Of a DNA stretch of 44,522 nt, positions 16,269-24,106 are shown piece by piece (within the stretch, counting starts at the first letter, position 1; every line of letters begins with the position of its first letter). Made by a program: the position numbers and the translations under genes. The stretch lies in contig JANXAD010000013.1 of the NCBI GenBank assembly GCA_025062245.1, positions 1 to 44,522 on the forward strand. The letters are read 5' to 3'. The notes under the pieces are model-generated. The model was not told the origin of the DNA. It saw nothing but the letters and a program-made list of their open reading frames with translations, and did no database searches. The DNA is from Thermodesulfobacteriaceae bacterium (GTDB taxonomy: Bacteria; Desulfobacterota; Thermodesulfobacteria; Thermodesulfobacteriales; Thermodesulfobacteriaceae).

Positions 16269-16781
16269 AAAAAATTTTTCCAAAGGAAATCTTTCTAAAA
16301 TAGAAAGACTCTCGTTTAAAGATAGTTGATTAAAGTCAAAACAAATTAAAAAGGCTCTCCTTGAATCCTTAAAAATAGGAAATATTATACTGTGTTTATT
16401 TTCGGATTTTTTATAAAGATATCCTAAAACATCCTTAACTTTTATTTCCTTTAAAGCATGTTTTGGAACTTTTAAAACCCTATAAAGTAAATTTTCCCAC
16501 CCACTTATTAATTCTTCTCCCCAAATAACTCTAACTTTTATTTTAGAATTTTCACTTTTATAAAGTTTTTCCTTAATTTTAATTGTTCCTAATAGATTAA
16601 AATTTTTCCTTTCTAAAGATTTTTCTTTATAGTTTTCTAAGGAAATAAAGAAGCTTTCTTCCTCAAACCACTTTTTTAAAAGATTTTCTTCTTGAAAAGA
16701 ATTTTTATTAGAAAAACCTAATAAGGTTGTAGAAAAAATAAAATTAAGTAAAATAAAAAACCACCAAAACCGAGGTTTCAT
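16251..16781 (-). CDS. Exported protein of unknown function
   Basis: 176 residues; no family recognised. An N-terminal hydrophobic stretch ([20 protein letters not shown], residues 4-23) looks like a signal peptide or anchor. The rest is lysine-rich, mixed alpha/beta. A segment [43 protein letters not shown] is faintly reminiscent of SAF/flagellar P-ring chaperone folds, but not enough to name it. No Shine-Dalgarno is visible. It overlaps the 3' end of the YbeY-PdxJ gene by 18 bp in convergent orientation, and its 5' end is 52 bp from a divergent lipoprotein gene. Confidence 0.55.
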   Translation of the reverse strand: MKPRFWWFFILLNFIFSTTLLGFSNKNSFQEENLLKKWFEEESFFISLENYKEKSLERKNFNLLGTIKIKEKLYKSENSKIKVRVIWGEELISGWENLLYRVLKVPKHALKEIKVKDVLGYLYKKSENKHSIIFPIFKDSRRAFLICFDFNQLSLNESLSILERFPLEKFFLGSGS

Positions 16782-16833
16782 AAAATAAAAGTAGAGCTTT
16801 TTTAAATAAAATCAAGTTTAGGAGGGAGGTAAA

Positions 16834-17247
16834 ATGGTTAACCAAATTTTTCTTAGAGGTTTGGCTCTAATAGTAATGTTTTTTCTTACTTTTAATTTAA
16901 TTGGGTGTATAGCTAATACTTCTCAGAGAACTAAGGAAGGGGCTGCAGTAGGAGCTGTAGCTGGAGCTGTAATTGGGGCTTTAATTGATAAAAACAATCG
17001 CTGGAGAGGGGCTGTAGTGGGAGGAGTTTTGGGGGCCGTAATTGGAGGAACAGCAAGTTATATTATGGATAAAGCCTCAAGAGAGGCAGCCTATCAGAAA
17101 AAACCTGTGGAATATGTAAGCGAAGATAAGGTTCAGAGAGTATATGCTAAACCCCTTTATTCTCAAGGAAATTGTGAATGGGTAATCGTCGAATATTACG
17201 AATATGGAAAATTAGTAAAACAAGATAAAAAGCTCATTTGCCCTTAA
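16834..17247 (+). CDS. Glycine-zipper lipoprotein
   Basis: 137 residues. The N-terminal signal ends in a lipobox LIGC (Cys at about residue 26), so the mature protein is probably lipid-anchored. It continues with a glycine zipper, GAAVGAVAGAVIGALIDKNNRWRGAVVGGVLGAVIGG in two halves, of the kind that forms tight hairpins in outer-membrane lipoproteins. A basic C-terminal part (about 85-137) with two cysteines follows. The Shine-Dalgarno is excellent (GGAGGGAGGT). It is monocistronic; the facing tRNA-Glu gene is 45 bp downstream on the other strand. The exact role is unknown; related proteins are envelope stress or assembly factors. Confidence 0.78.
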   Translation: MVNQIFLRGLALIVMFFLTFNLIGCIANTSQRTKEGAAVGAVAGAVIGALIDKNNRWRGAVVGGVLGAVIGGTASYIMDKASREAAYQKKPVEYVSEDKVQRVYAKPLYSQGNCEWVIVEYYEYGKLVKQDKKLICP

Positions 17248-17291
17248 AATAAAAAAATTTGCCTTAAAACTTAAAAAATAAAAAATAAAAG

Positions 17292-17364
17292 CGCCCCCAA
17301 CGGGATTCGAACCCGTGTCTCTGGCGTGAGAGGCCAGTATCCTGGTCCACTAGACGATGGGGGC
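17292..17364 (-). tRNA. tRNA-Glu (anticodon CTC)
   Basis: On the minus strand the 7-bp acceptor pairs GCCCCCA with TGGGGGC, the discriminator is G and CCA is not encoded. The anticodon arm is CTGGC-CTCTCAC-GCCAG, giving CTC (Glu, GAG codons); the T arm is CGGGTTCGAATCCCG. Only 26 bp separate its 5' end from the hairpin after the MFS gene. A TATAAT (17429-17434) with a weak -35 (TTGTAT) overlaps the MFS stop codon and could drive the tRNA through the hairpin; otherwise it depends on readthrough. Confidence 0.95.
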
Positions 17365-17390
17365 TTTTTTTAAAAAATTAAAATCCTAAA

Positions 17391-17420
17391 AAAGAAGGGG
17401 GGTAATACCCCCCCTTCTTT
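17391..17420 (-). terminator. Rho-independent terminator after the MFS-CBS gene
   Basis: A strong stem (AAAGAAGGGGGG with CCCCCCTTCTTT, loop about 6 nt), followed on the minus strand by a run of T. It lies 28 bp beyond the MFS stop and upstream of tRNA-Glu. Confidence 0.75.
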
Positions 17421-17448
17421 AAAGAAGAATTATACTACAAAATTGAAA

Positions 17449-19530
17449 TTATACAAGTTTGAAACAGTCTTTAGCAGAAATTACCCCTACAACCTTTCCT
17501 TCAGCTACTACGGGAAGATGTCTAATCTTATTTGTTACTAACTTCTCTAAAGCTTCTTTAAGAGTAGACTGAGGAGTAACAGTAATCACATTCTTTTTCA
17601 TGAAATCTTTAATAGGCTTGTTCTTATTTTCTTCCTTAGAAAGAAGGGCAATAAGATCTTTTTCAGAAATAACACCCACTGGTCTTAAAGTCTCTGAAGA
17701 GATAACAGGTAAAAATCCTATGTTATGCTTAACCATAAGATTAGCAGCTTCTAATAAAGTAGTTTTATCCTCTATAGTAATAGCAGGCTGTTTCATAAAT
17801 TCGGAGACATGAATACGTTCAGTAAATCCTTTCTTAGTTCCAGCAGTAAGCACAGCAATTTCATTAAATACATATCTGGGATCTATAATTCCTAAAACTC
17901 TCTCATTCTCATCTACTACGGCTACACTTTTTACTCCGTATTGATCCAAGAGAGCTATTCCATCAATAACTCTTTCAATTTCATAGGAAGGTTCAGCTTT
18001 GATAGCTATCTTTTCCACAGGAGTAGAAAGGCTCATTCCTTCAGCAATAGCTTTAATGATTTTTCTTTCTTCTACTATTCCTACATATCTTCCATTTTCA
18101 GCCACTACTGCAACTCTTTGTCCTTCAGCAGCCATCTTTTCCATAACTTCTTGTAAAGTAGCTTTAGAAGAAACTGTTAAAGCAGGTCTTGCAAATTTGC
18201 CTGAAGACAATTCTTCCCAAAGTCTGGTTCCTTTGGTTTCCCATCCTTTAAATACATAGAGAAGACCCATAATACAGGGAACAATAGTTGACCAAATTAT
18301 AATAGAAAGATAGAGATTACCAGTAATTTTTAAAAGTAGAGTAATCATAAAGGGTGTAAGTCCACCAAAGACTCCATATCCCATATTATAAGTAAATCCT
18401 ACTGCAGTGGTTCTAATCCTGGAAGGAAAGACTTCAAGAACCAAAGCAGACATAGCTCCACTATAACCAATTCCATTAAAGTAAGTCAAAATAGCAGTTA
18501 GAATAAAAAGCATAGTAGTATCAGGTGGATTTACATAGCCTTTCATTATATGGAAAATGATAGGAAAGATTAAGGCATTTCCATAAATTCCAAAAACTAG
18601 AACTGGTTTTCTTCCAATTTTATCTGATAACCATCCGAAGAAAAGATAAGTCCAAAGGGCTGCATAGGTTGCATAAGCTAAAATTTTACTAGCCATACCA
18701 ACACTTATGCCATGATGTTGCATAAAGTAAGAAACATAAAGCTGGTTAGTATACCAAACTGGACCATGAGCTCCAATTACTCCAATCCACACCAGTAAAA
18801 ATAGCCACATATAATGTTTATTAGTAAAAAGGTCTTTAATAGGAGAACTGGTAACTCTTCTTATTTGCTTAAGAGCCAAAAATACCGGAGTATCTTTATA
18901 AAGAACATGTATAATTACAGCTACTACAAAAACTATAATACCAGCCACAAAAAAGCACCATCTCCACCCATAATCACTAAAAGCTTCTGGTCCAAAATAT
19001 CCTTGGAAAAAGGAAGCTAAATTTCCTGCAATCCCCATTCCAAAGGCTGGAGTAGTAAATAAAAAGCCTGTAATTAAACCTCTCTTGTCATCAGGAACAA
19101 ATTCTCCTAAATAGGTAATAGCTGCTCCATATCCTCCTCCTAAAGCAAGACCCTGAAGAATTCTTAAAATAAAAACTCCAATAGAACCTAAAATACCTAT
19201 GGTCTCATAACTGGGCAATACTGCTAATCCCAAAGTGGCTATCATCATAGTGGTAATAGCAGTAAGAAAAGCTATTTTTCTTCCTACTTGATCTCCGAGT
19301 TTTCCAAAACCTAAAGCACCTAGAGGACGAAAAAGAAAACCAATAGCTAAAGCTGCAAAGGAAGCCAATAAACTTGCTAAAGGATCGGTTGCTGGAAAGA
19401 ATTTTTTAGCTAAAATTTTAGCTAAAATAGCATAGATATAAAAATCTACCCACTCCAGTAAAGCCCCTGACCAAGCAATAACCGCTACTGGAACAACCTC
19501 CCTAAATGGAACTGTGTGTACTCGTGCCAT
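17449..19530 (-). CDS. MFS transporter (metabolite:H+ symporter type) with four C-terminal CBS domains
   Basis: 693 residues. Residues 1 to about 435 are a 12-helix MFS carrier of the MHS/ProP branch: the loop 2-3 motif GKLGDQVGRK, RILQGLALGGGYGAA in helix 4, and the repeated GWLSDKIGRKPVLVFG after helix 8. Residues about 445-693 hold four CBS repeats: PALTVSSKATLQEVMEKM..VGIVEE, then the second pair member ending VLGIIDP, then QPAITIEDKTTLLEAANLMV..VGVISEKDL, then NVITVTPQSTLKEALEKLV..VGVISAKD. Two CBS pairs (Bateman modules) usually bind adenine nucleotides, so transport may be gated by energy state. The substrate is unknown; MHS relatives carry organic acids, betaines or other small solutes. 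A strong Shine-Dalgarno (AGGAGGTG) precedes the ATG. A terminator follows. Confidence 0.88.
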   Translation of the reverse strand: MARVHTVPFREVVPVAVIAWSGALLEWVDFYIYAILAKILAKKFFPATDPLASLLASFAALAIGFLFRPLGALGFGKLGDQVGRKIAFLTAITTMMIATLGLAVLPSYETIGILGSIGVFILRILQGLALGGGYGAAITYLGEFVPDDKRGLITGFLFTTPAFGMGIAGNLASFFQGYFGPEAFSDYGWRWCFFVAGIIVFVVAVIIHVLYKDTPVFLALKQIRRVTSSPIKDLFTNKHYMWLFLLVWIGVIGAHGPVWYTNQLYVSYFMQHHGISVGMASKILAYATYAALWTYLFFGWLSDKIGRKPVLVFGIYGNALIFPIIFHIMKGYVNPPDTTMLFILTAILTYFNGIGYSGAMSALVLEVFPSRIRTTAVGFTYNMGYGVFGGLTPFMITLLLKITGNLYLSIIIWSTIVPCIMGLLYVFKGWETKGTRLWEELSSGKFARPALTVSSKATLQEVMEKMAAEGQRVAVVAENGRYVGIVEERKIIKAIAEGMSLSTPVEKIAIKAEPSYEIERVIDGIALLDQYGVKSVAVVDENERVLGIIDPRYVFNEIAVLTAGTKKGFTERIHVSEFMKQPAITIEDKTTLLEAANLMVKHNIGFLPVISSETLRPVGVISEKDLIALLSKEENKNKPIKDFMKKNVITVTPQSTLKEALEKLVTNKIRHLPVVAEGKVVGVISAKDCFKLV

Positions 19531-19765
19531 ACCTTACACCTCCTTTTTTAAATTCTTAAAACTAAAACTTAAACTTAAAAAACTAAATCTTATTTAAACT
19601 TCTCTTTCCCATATCTCACCCCCCTTTAATTTTTTCTAAGAAATTAACTATTCTATTATTAATTTATAATTTCCTTTTTATTTTAAAAAAGAAAAAGAGC
19701 TTGTGAAAAAAAGTTCAATAAAGAAATCTAAAAGAAAAGACTATTTATAAAATAATAAGATAAGG

Positions 19766-19960
19766 TTAAGGTTTATAAGGTGAAAGTATGTTTATTACTT
19801 CTTTTAAGTTTTGAACAGCCTTTTTTAGGGCTTGAGACAATTCTTTTCCACCTTCAAGATTTTCAATTTTTTTGGCCCAGTTTTCAAACTCTTCAGCATG
19901 CTCTTGCGTATGTTCAATCCAGTGTTCAATAAGATGCTTAACCTTTGCTAAATCGTCCAT
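19766..19960 (-). CDS. 64-aa helical protein with a HxxxHxxxHxxxH face
   Basis: The frame is open up to 20158, but the start at 19960 is preferred: a Shine-Dalgarno (CGGAGGA) sits about 8 nt before that ATG, and a TTGACA/TATTTT promoter lies at 19992-20020, which would be inside the longer frame. The extra upstream codons translate transposase relic DNA. The 64-residue product is all-helical. Its first helix places H9, H13, H17 and H21 on one face, three of them preceded by Glu (EH), followed by EEFENWAKK. This looks like a metal-binding two-helix hairpin, similar to small His-rich proteins seen near Ni/Co handling genes; that comparison is from memory and uncertain. It is monocistronic. Confidence 0.65.
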   Translation of the reverse strand: MDDLAKVKHLIEHWIEHTQEHAEEFENWAKKIENLEGGKELSQALKKAVQNLKEVINILSPYKP

Positions 19961-19991
19961 TTCAAAAATCCTCCGTGTTATTTTTGCCTTT

Positions 19992-20020
19992 AAAATACTA
20001 CCTAAATCAATTTTTGTCAA
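19992..20020 (-). promoter_or_regulatory. Promoter of the 64-aa His-rich protein
   Basis: Minus strand: TTGACA (20015-20020), 17-bp spacer, TATTTT (19992-19997). Predicted initiation is near 19985 with a leader of about 25 nt. The -35 box coincides with the left edge of transposase relic copy 2. Confidence 0.6.
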
Positions 20021-20240
20021 GGCATAAGTTCTACCTCTTTCAGAAAAATAAAAAGTCTCACCTAATTTTACCAAAGATGATTGAACGATATGGCACTTTA
20101 AGCTAATAAAGCTGTTTTTTGAAGTGTCAAAGGCAACTCTTTTATTTTCCCAAATCAAGTACTCCCAAAAGGAAAGGGCACTGGAAGCCTGAAATGATTG
20201 AATTTATTTTGCGGAAGTAAATTTTTTTAATAAAAAGTAA
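20015..20240 (+). pseudogene. Transposase relic (copy 2, left part only)
   Basis: From 20023 the DNA matches 30418 onward through about 110 bp with scattered changes (shared CATAAGTTCT, CTCA-CTAAT, GCACTTT-AAGCTAATAAAG, TTTGAAGT blocks). GAATTTATTTT-CGG near 20200 is shared with copy 1 near 6482. Plus-strand translation still hints at an rve core (LFP.., GTGSL in place of DNGSEF). No right end is seen. It fills part of the 444-bp gap between the 64-aa gene and the coiled-coil gene; the remaining 20241-20404 is AT-rich with nothing recognisable. Confidence 0.5.
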
Positions 20241-20404
20241 TGTGAAGTTTAAATAATATAATTTTATACCCTTTCTCACTGCCACAATTTTTGTGGAAAT
20301 TTTACTTTTACATACCTAATAGCCTATGATACTGATAAAAATTGTAGAATAATTATTATAAAACAACAGGGTAATGATTGTTATCCCAGTAATCAATAGG
20401 TTAT

Positions 20405-21103
20405 TTATTCTGCCTCAACTCTAATAAAAAGAACTTCAGGATATTTCTCTTCTAAGAAAGGAGAGAGTTCCTTAGCGATTACTACAGGAATGGTTTTTAT
20501 TTGATAAACTTTAAAGAAAATCTCTGCTCTTTTCAGAGCCCTTACTGCATCTTTATCATCTGCGGTGTAAGAGGCTTCAACTGCCAAAAGGATTTCCTCC
20601 GTGTCTTCCCACCTTTTACATCTAATTAGAAGGTCTAAATTTAAGGCTTCCTTTCTTTCTTCAGAAGAAATTATTCCAGCTTCTTGAGTCTCATCTAATT
20701 TATCTGCCCATTCTTCAATAGGAATAACTTTCACTTTTTTAAAATGCTTTCCAAAAAAGGCAGGAGCCCTTTCTCTAACCTTTCTTTCAAAATTGTCTCC
20801 CTTAAGGTTGGCTACATCCACTTTTAAAACCCCCACATCCCTTTTAAGAATCTCTACATCCTTTTTTAAAGTTTCTACATCACTTTTTAAAGTTTCTACA
20901 TCCTTTTTTAAAGTTTCTACATCACTTTTTAGAGGTCTAAATTCCTTTTCTAGAAATTCCTCAAATTTTTTGGGAAGTTCAAGTAGATCATGAGTTAAGA
21001 TTAATTTTCTTAATTCCTCTAACCATTCAGGATTTTCCTTTAAAGCTCGAATAAGGTCGTAATAATTATGAATAACATAACTTTTCTGAGCTTCACGATA
21101 CAT
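20405..21103 (-). CDS. Coiled-coil protein with PD-(D/E)XK nuclease-like C-terminus (DUF3782-like)
   Basis: 232 residues. The N-terminal 50 residues (NYYDLIRALKENPEWLEELRKLIL..LPKKFEEFLE) are a helical opening common in archaeal and thermophile proteins of this type. Residues about 55-103 are a perfect-register heptad coiled coil of VETLKKD/VETLKSD units. Residues 105-232 (FERKVRERAPAFFGKHF, LNLDLLIRCKR, EILLAVEASYTADDKDAVRALKRAEIFF, TIPVVIAKEL) fit a PD-(D/E)XK nuclease-like fold: D in LDLL and E-x-S in VEAS could be the acidic core, though the Lys is not canonical. Whether it cuts DNA is unknown. Monocistronic; no good Shine-Dalgarno is seen. Confidence 0.75.
   Translation of the reverse strand: MYREAQKSYVIHNYYDLIRALKENPEWLEELRKLILTHDLLELPKKFEEFLEKEFRPLKSDVETLKKDVETLKSDVETLKKDVEILKRDVGVLKVDVANLKGDNFERKVRERAPAFFGKHFKKVKVIPIEEWADKLDETQEAGIISSEERKEALNLDLLIRCKRWEDTEEILLAVEASYTADDKDAVRALKRAEIFFKVYQIKTIPVVIAKELSPFLEEKYPEVLFIRVEAE
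20813..20930. repeat. 21-bp tandem near-repeats encoding the heptad coiled coil
   Basis: Six CTACATC(A/C)-TTTTT-AAAG-type units of 21 bp. Adjacent pairs form nearly identical 42-bp units. They lie inside the coding region (heptads VETLKKD/VETLKSD), so changes in copy number stay in frame. Confidence 0.8.
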
Positions 21104-21127
21104 ATTTTTAATTTAAAACCAAATTAG

Positions 21128-21269
21128 TATAGGTCAAGAATTTTTTTAAGCCTATCCCAAATCTTTCCCGTAAGCTAAACCATCTTCAGAGATTCCTCAC
21201 CAAAACTCTTATTGATAAGCTAAGTATTGAATGACAGTTGGCTTAAGTAAAATTTTTGTTCTACCTATA
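21128..21269. repeat. Possible small inverted-end element
   Basis: TATAGGT at 21128-21134 and ACCTATA at 21263-21269 form a perfect 7-bp inverted pair, with further loose A/T-rich matching inward. It occupies most of the 211-bp gap between two minus-strand genes. No second copy is in the window, so this is only a suggestion. Confidence 0.25.
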
Positions 21270-21314
21270 TCATTATACCCTTAATCAAAGTTTGCGTTTT
21301 CCAACTATTTTCCG

Positions 21315-22100
21315 TTATTTACAAAGTTCTTTGAGTTTTTTTAGTTTCTCTTCAAGAGGAGAATTAAAGGTTAAATTTTTCAACTCCTTACAAGCCTTTT
21401 CCTTTTCTCCCTTTTTAAGATAGGCTATTACTAAGTTATATTTGATTTCTGGGTCCTTTTTAAGGGAAAGGGCTTTATTAAAAAGGTTTATAGCTTCATC
21501 AAATCTTCCAAGTTCTGTAAGACAGGCTCCGTAATTATTCATAACCCAGGGATTTTCCTTTTCTTTTAGGTAGCTTTGATAATAGAGAATAGCCTTTTCA
21601 AGATTTCCCCTTTTTCTTTCTTCCTCAGCTAAAATAAGAAGGCTATTTAGAAGATCCTCCCTATTTAATAAAAAATCTGTTTTTTCAGAATGGTCTTTTT
21701 TTTCAGAAAAAGAAGTGAGGTTATGAGCCGAAGGAAAGCTATGAGAAGTAAAGGAGGCCCTTTTTTTAGAAAGAGAAGAAAAATTCCCTTTGACCAAAGG
21801 AGGGGTTGAAGAAATTTCTGTTGGGTTAGTTACCTTAGTAGAAATAGGCGGAATTGAATTAGAAAAGACAGTGGTTTGATTAGGGAAGATGAATTTTTGA
21901 TTATTATTTTGATTATTTGACCCTCCATAATCCCTTAAAAGAAACTTTTTTTTAATATAATATTCTAAAAAAGAAATTCCTATTCCGCTTAAAAAGATAA
22001 TTCCTATGAAAAGATAGATAAGCCGTTTTAAAAGTAGTTTCTTAGGTTTTTTTTCCTTGGGTTCCTTCAGTTTTTTAAGAATTTCATAAAATTTACTCAT
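21315..22100 (-). CDS. TPR protein of the pilus operon (MshN-like position)
   Basis: 261 residues. A short basic cytoplasmic N-terminus, one membrane helix (about 28-50, LIYLFIGIIFLSGIGISFLEYYI), a Ser/Thr/Asn-rich linker (about 60-140), then two to three TPR units (ILAEEERKRGNLEKAILYYQSYLK, NPWVMNNYGACLTELGRFDEAINLFNKALS, NLVIAYLKKGEKEKACKEL). The layout matches MshN-type accessory proteins of MSHA pilus operons. It is the last gene of the operon, 4 bp after the secretin, and no strong terminator is seen. Probable role: assembly or alignment of the machine in the periplasm; inference from position. Confidence 0.75.
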   Translation of the reverse strand: MSKFYEILKKLKEPKEKKPKKLLLKRLIYLFIGIIFLSGIGISFLEYYIKKKFLLRDYGGSNNQNNNQKFIFPNQTTVFSNSIPPISTKVTNPTEISSTPPLVKGNFSSLSKKRASFTSHSFPSAHNLTSFSEKKDHSEKTDFLLNREDLLNSLLILAEEERKRGNLEKAILYYQSYLKEKENPWVMNNYGACLTELGRFDEAINLFNKALSLKKDPEIKYNLVIAYLKKGEKEKACKELKNLTFNSPLEEKLKKLKELCK

Positions 22101-22104
22101 TTAG

Positions 22105-23706
22105 CTATACCAAGTCTACTGTAATAATAATTACTAACTCTGTTTTTTGAAAGCCCTTTTTTTCTCTTTTAAAAAGATTTCCTAAAACTGGAATCTCTTC
22201 TAATCCAGCAATTTTTCTCTGATTCAAAGTTTCCTTTTCTAAAATAAGTCCCCCTAAGATGATCGTATCTTTGGGTTTTAGTTTAATAACCGAGGTTAGC
22301 TCTCTTAGATTAACTTCTGGTAGGGTGATAGTTGTGGTTTGCTGTATTTCTTCCCTTCTTAGAGAAATTAAGTCACTTTTAATGGGCACAATGTGTAAAA
22401 CAATTTCTCCCTCTTCACTTATGTAAGGAGTTATTCCAAGAAGGATTCCATCAAAGATAGAAGAAGTAGTAACAGTTATAAAAACTTGAGTTACTTGAGC
22501 TCCGTAATAGAAGGAACGAGTAATATCTTTGATAAATTCTATAGAACGACCTACACTTATAAGAGCTGGTTGTCCGTGAATTACCCTTAAACGAGGATTG
22601 GAAAGTAAATTTAAAGTTCCATACTGTCTCAAAAGGTGGATAATAAGATTTATACTAGGTCTTCCTGAAATTGTTAGAGCTATAGTGGGTTCTGTGGTTC
22701 TGGTAGTAAAAGTGGAGGCTAATTCGTTTAATCTAATCATATTTTGCCCTAAGGGATAGTTAGCAATTTCTAACCAATCTATACCCATATCGTGTTCCTG
22801 ACTTAATTCTACTTCTACAATTTTAGCTTCTACTAAAATTTGCTTTTTATATCTTAACTTAAGATTTTCTATAAACTTAGAAATCATTTTTATATGACTT
22901 GGGTGGTCTTTAACATAAAGGTTTCCTGTAAGTCTATTTAGGGTATAGATGCCATTTTTACTTATAAGATTTTTAATAGACTCTTCCAGTTGGGTATAGG
23001 CATCAACTTGCTTTTTTTCTAATTCTCCTTTAATTTCGTATTTTCCTTTTAAGGGAGAATAAATAACCGTAGGGGTTCCTCCAGTAGTGCCAGCTCCCCC
23101 GCCTCCTACTACTCCTTCACCTCCTAAAACATCACCTCCTAACCTAAATTCACTTCCCTGAAGAAGATGAAGAAATTCTAAAGAAAAAATTCTCTCCTCA
23201 AAAGGAGTTATGTATAACACTCCTTTCTTAATTTCATAATGAAGATTTAGAGTCTCTAAAATAGACTCCAAAATATTTTTTAAAGGTTGATTTTTAAATT
23301 GGAAAGTTAACTTTTGAGCTTCAAGAGGTAAGAAATTATAAACCTCTGGAAGAATTATCAAGTTAAGGCCAGCTTCCTTAGCTAAAAAATGCAAAACCTT
23401 TTCAAATTTTTCCTCTTTAAAAGAAAGACTTATAATTTTAGTTTCTAAAGGAGAGATCTCTTTGTAAATAGGTAAAATCTGAGAAATTAAGTTTTCCTGA
23501 TTAGAATCTCTTTGATTACTAATTAGTTCACTTGGAGTCCTATTTTCGTAAGCCCTTTTTAAAAATTGGGAAGACCTTTTTTCAAAATCTGTTTCCTTTT
23601 TGGCACATCCAGTTATTAAAAAAATGAAAAGCCATAAAAACTTAAATAGTAATAATTTCTCCCAAAAAAAGTTTTTTAATTTGATTATTAATCTGCAGTT
23701 CCACAT
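22105..23706 (-). CDS. mshL: Outer-membrane secretin, MshL type
   Basis: 533 residues. A long basic N-terminus leads into a lipoprotein signal ending ITGC (Cys about residue 34). Then come an STN/N0-like domain (EEKFEKVLHFLAKEAGLNLIILPEVYN..), a glycine-rich loop (GGDVLGGEGVVGGGGAG) typical of MshL, an N1-type domain (NRLTGNLYVKDHPSHIKMISKFIENLKLRYKKQ) and the secretin barrel ending ELTSVIKLKPKDTIILGGLILEKE..VPVLGNLFKRE-like. It forms the pilus exit channel in the outer membrane. The start at 23706 has a Shine-Dalgarno (AGGAG, 7-nt spacer) and overlaps the upstream gene by 65 bp, an unusually long overlap. The MSHA assignment is supported by the neighbouring MshE, G, M, I, J and K-like genes. 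Confidence 0.88.
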   Translation of the reverse strand: MWNCRLIIKLKNFFWEKLLLFKFLWLFIFLITGCAKKETDFEKRSSQFLKRAYENRTPSELISNQRDSNQENLISQILPIYKEISPLETKIISLSFKEEKFEKVLHFLAKEAGLNLIILPEVYNFLPLEAQKLTFQFKNQPLKNILESILETLNLHYEIKKGVLYITPFEERIFSLEFLHLLQGSEFRLGGDVLGGEGVVGGGGAGTTGGTPTVIYSPLKGKYEIKGELEKKQVDAYTQLEESIKNLISKNGIYTLNRLTGNLYVKDHPSHIKMISKFIENLKLRYKKQILVEAKIVEVELSQEHDMGIDWLEIANYPLGQNMIRLNELASTFTTRTTEPTIALTISGRPSINLIIHLLRQYGTLNLLSNPRLRVIHGQPALISVGRSIEFIKDITRSFYYGAQVTQVFITVTTSSIFDGILLGITPYISEEGEIVLHIVPIKSDLISLRREEIQQTTTITLPEVNLRELTSVIKLKPKDTIILGGLILEKETLNQRKIAGLEEIPVLGNLFKREKKGFQKTELVIIITVDLV

Positions 23707-24106
23707 AATAGTCTCCTATTCTTAGGATTTTTATATTTTTTTTTAGTCTCTCTCCTTCTTTTACCCTAATATTATTAATTATACATACCTTTCGTTTATC
23801 TTCTATGTAAATCATTTTTAAGTGTAAGGTCTCAGAGGGAGTAGAAAGAGTAACAGGTTTAATAAAATGTTTACCACTTAGTCCAATAAAGTCTATTCCT
23901 ATATTTTCTTGCTTTAAAAAAGTATTATTAAGAGGATATAAAGTTTTTAATTCACTAGCAATCTGAAGATAATCTTGAGGTAGTTTTATAGTGGGATAGG
24001 AAATAAAAGGTCTTTGATAATAATTTAGTAAGATTAAAAAAAAACCTATTCCTAATAAAATGAGGGGACTCCAAAAGACTAAGTAAATCTTGTAAATTTC
24101 TTTCAT
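23642..24106 (-). CDS. Bitopic pilus assembly protein, MshK-like position
   Basis: 154 residues: one N-terminal membrane helix (about 10-28, VFWSPLILLGIGFFLILLNYY) and a periplasmic region. The C-terminal 50 residues (KRKVCIINNIRVKEGERLKKNIKILRIGDYYVELQINNQIKKLFLG) have the small beta-domain pattern seen in MshK, PilP and GspC homology regions, which contact the secretin. It is coupled on both sides: its ATG overlaps the MshJ-like gene stop by 4 bp, and its 3' end overlaps the secretin gene by 65 bp. Assignment rests on operon order and the C-terminal pattern. Confidence 0.65.
   Translation of the reverse strand: MKEIYKIYLVFWSPLILLGIGFFLILLNYYQRPFISYPTIKLPQDYLQIASELKTLYPLNNTFLKQENIGIDFIGLSGKHFIKPVTLSTPSETLHLKMIYIEDKRKVCIINNIRVKEGERLKKNIKILRIGDYYVELQINNQIKKLFLGEIITI

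Noticed and set aside
19961-20158. 66-residue N-terminal extension of the His-rich mini-protein
   Set aside because: The extension would be translated from transposase relic DNA, the promoter for the gene lies inside it, and a good Shine-Dalgarno precedes the downstream ATG.
20813-20930. CRISPR-like array
   Set aside because: The 21-bp units are contiguous, have no spacers, and encode a heptad coiled coil in a continuous frame.
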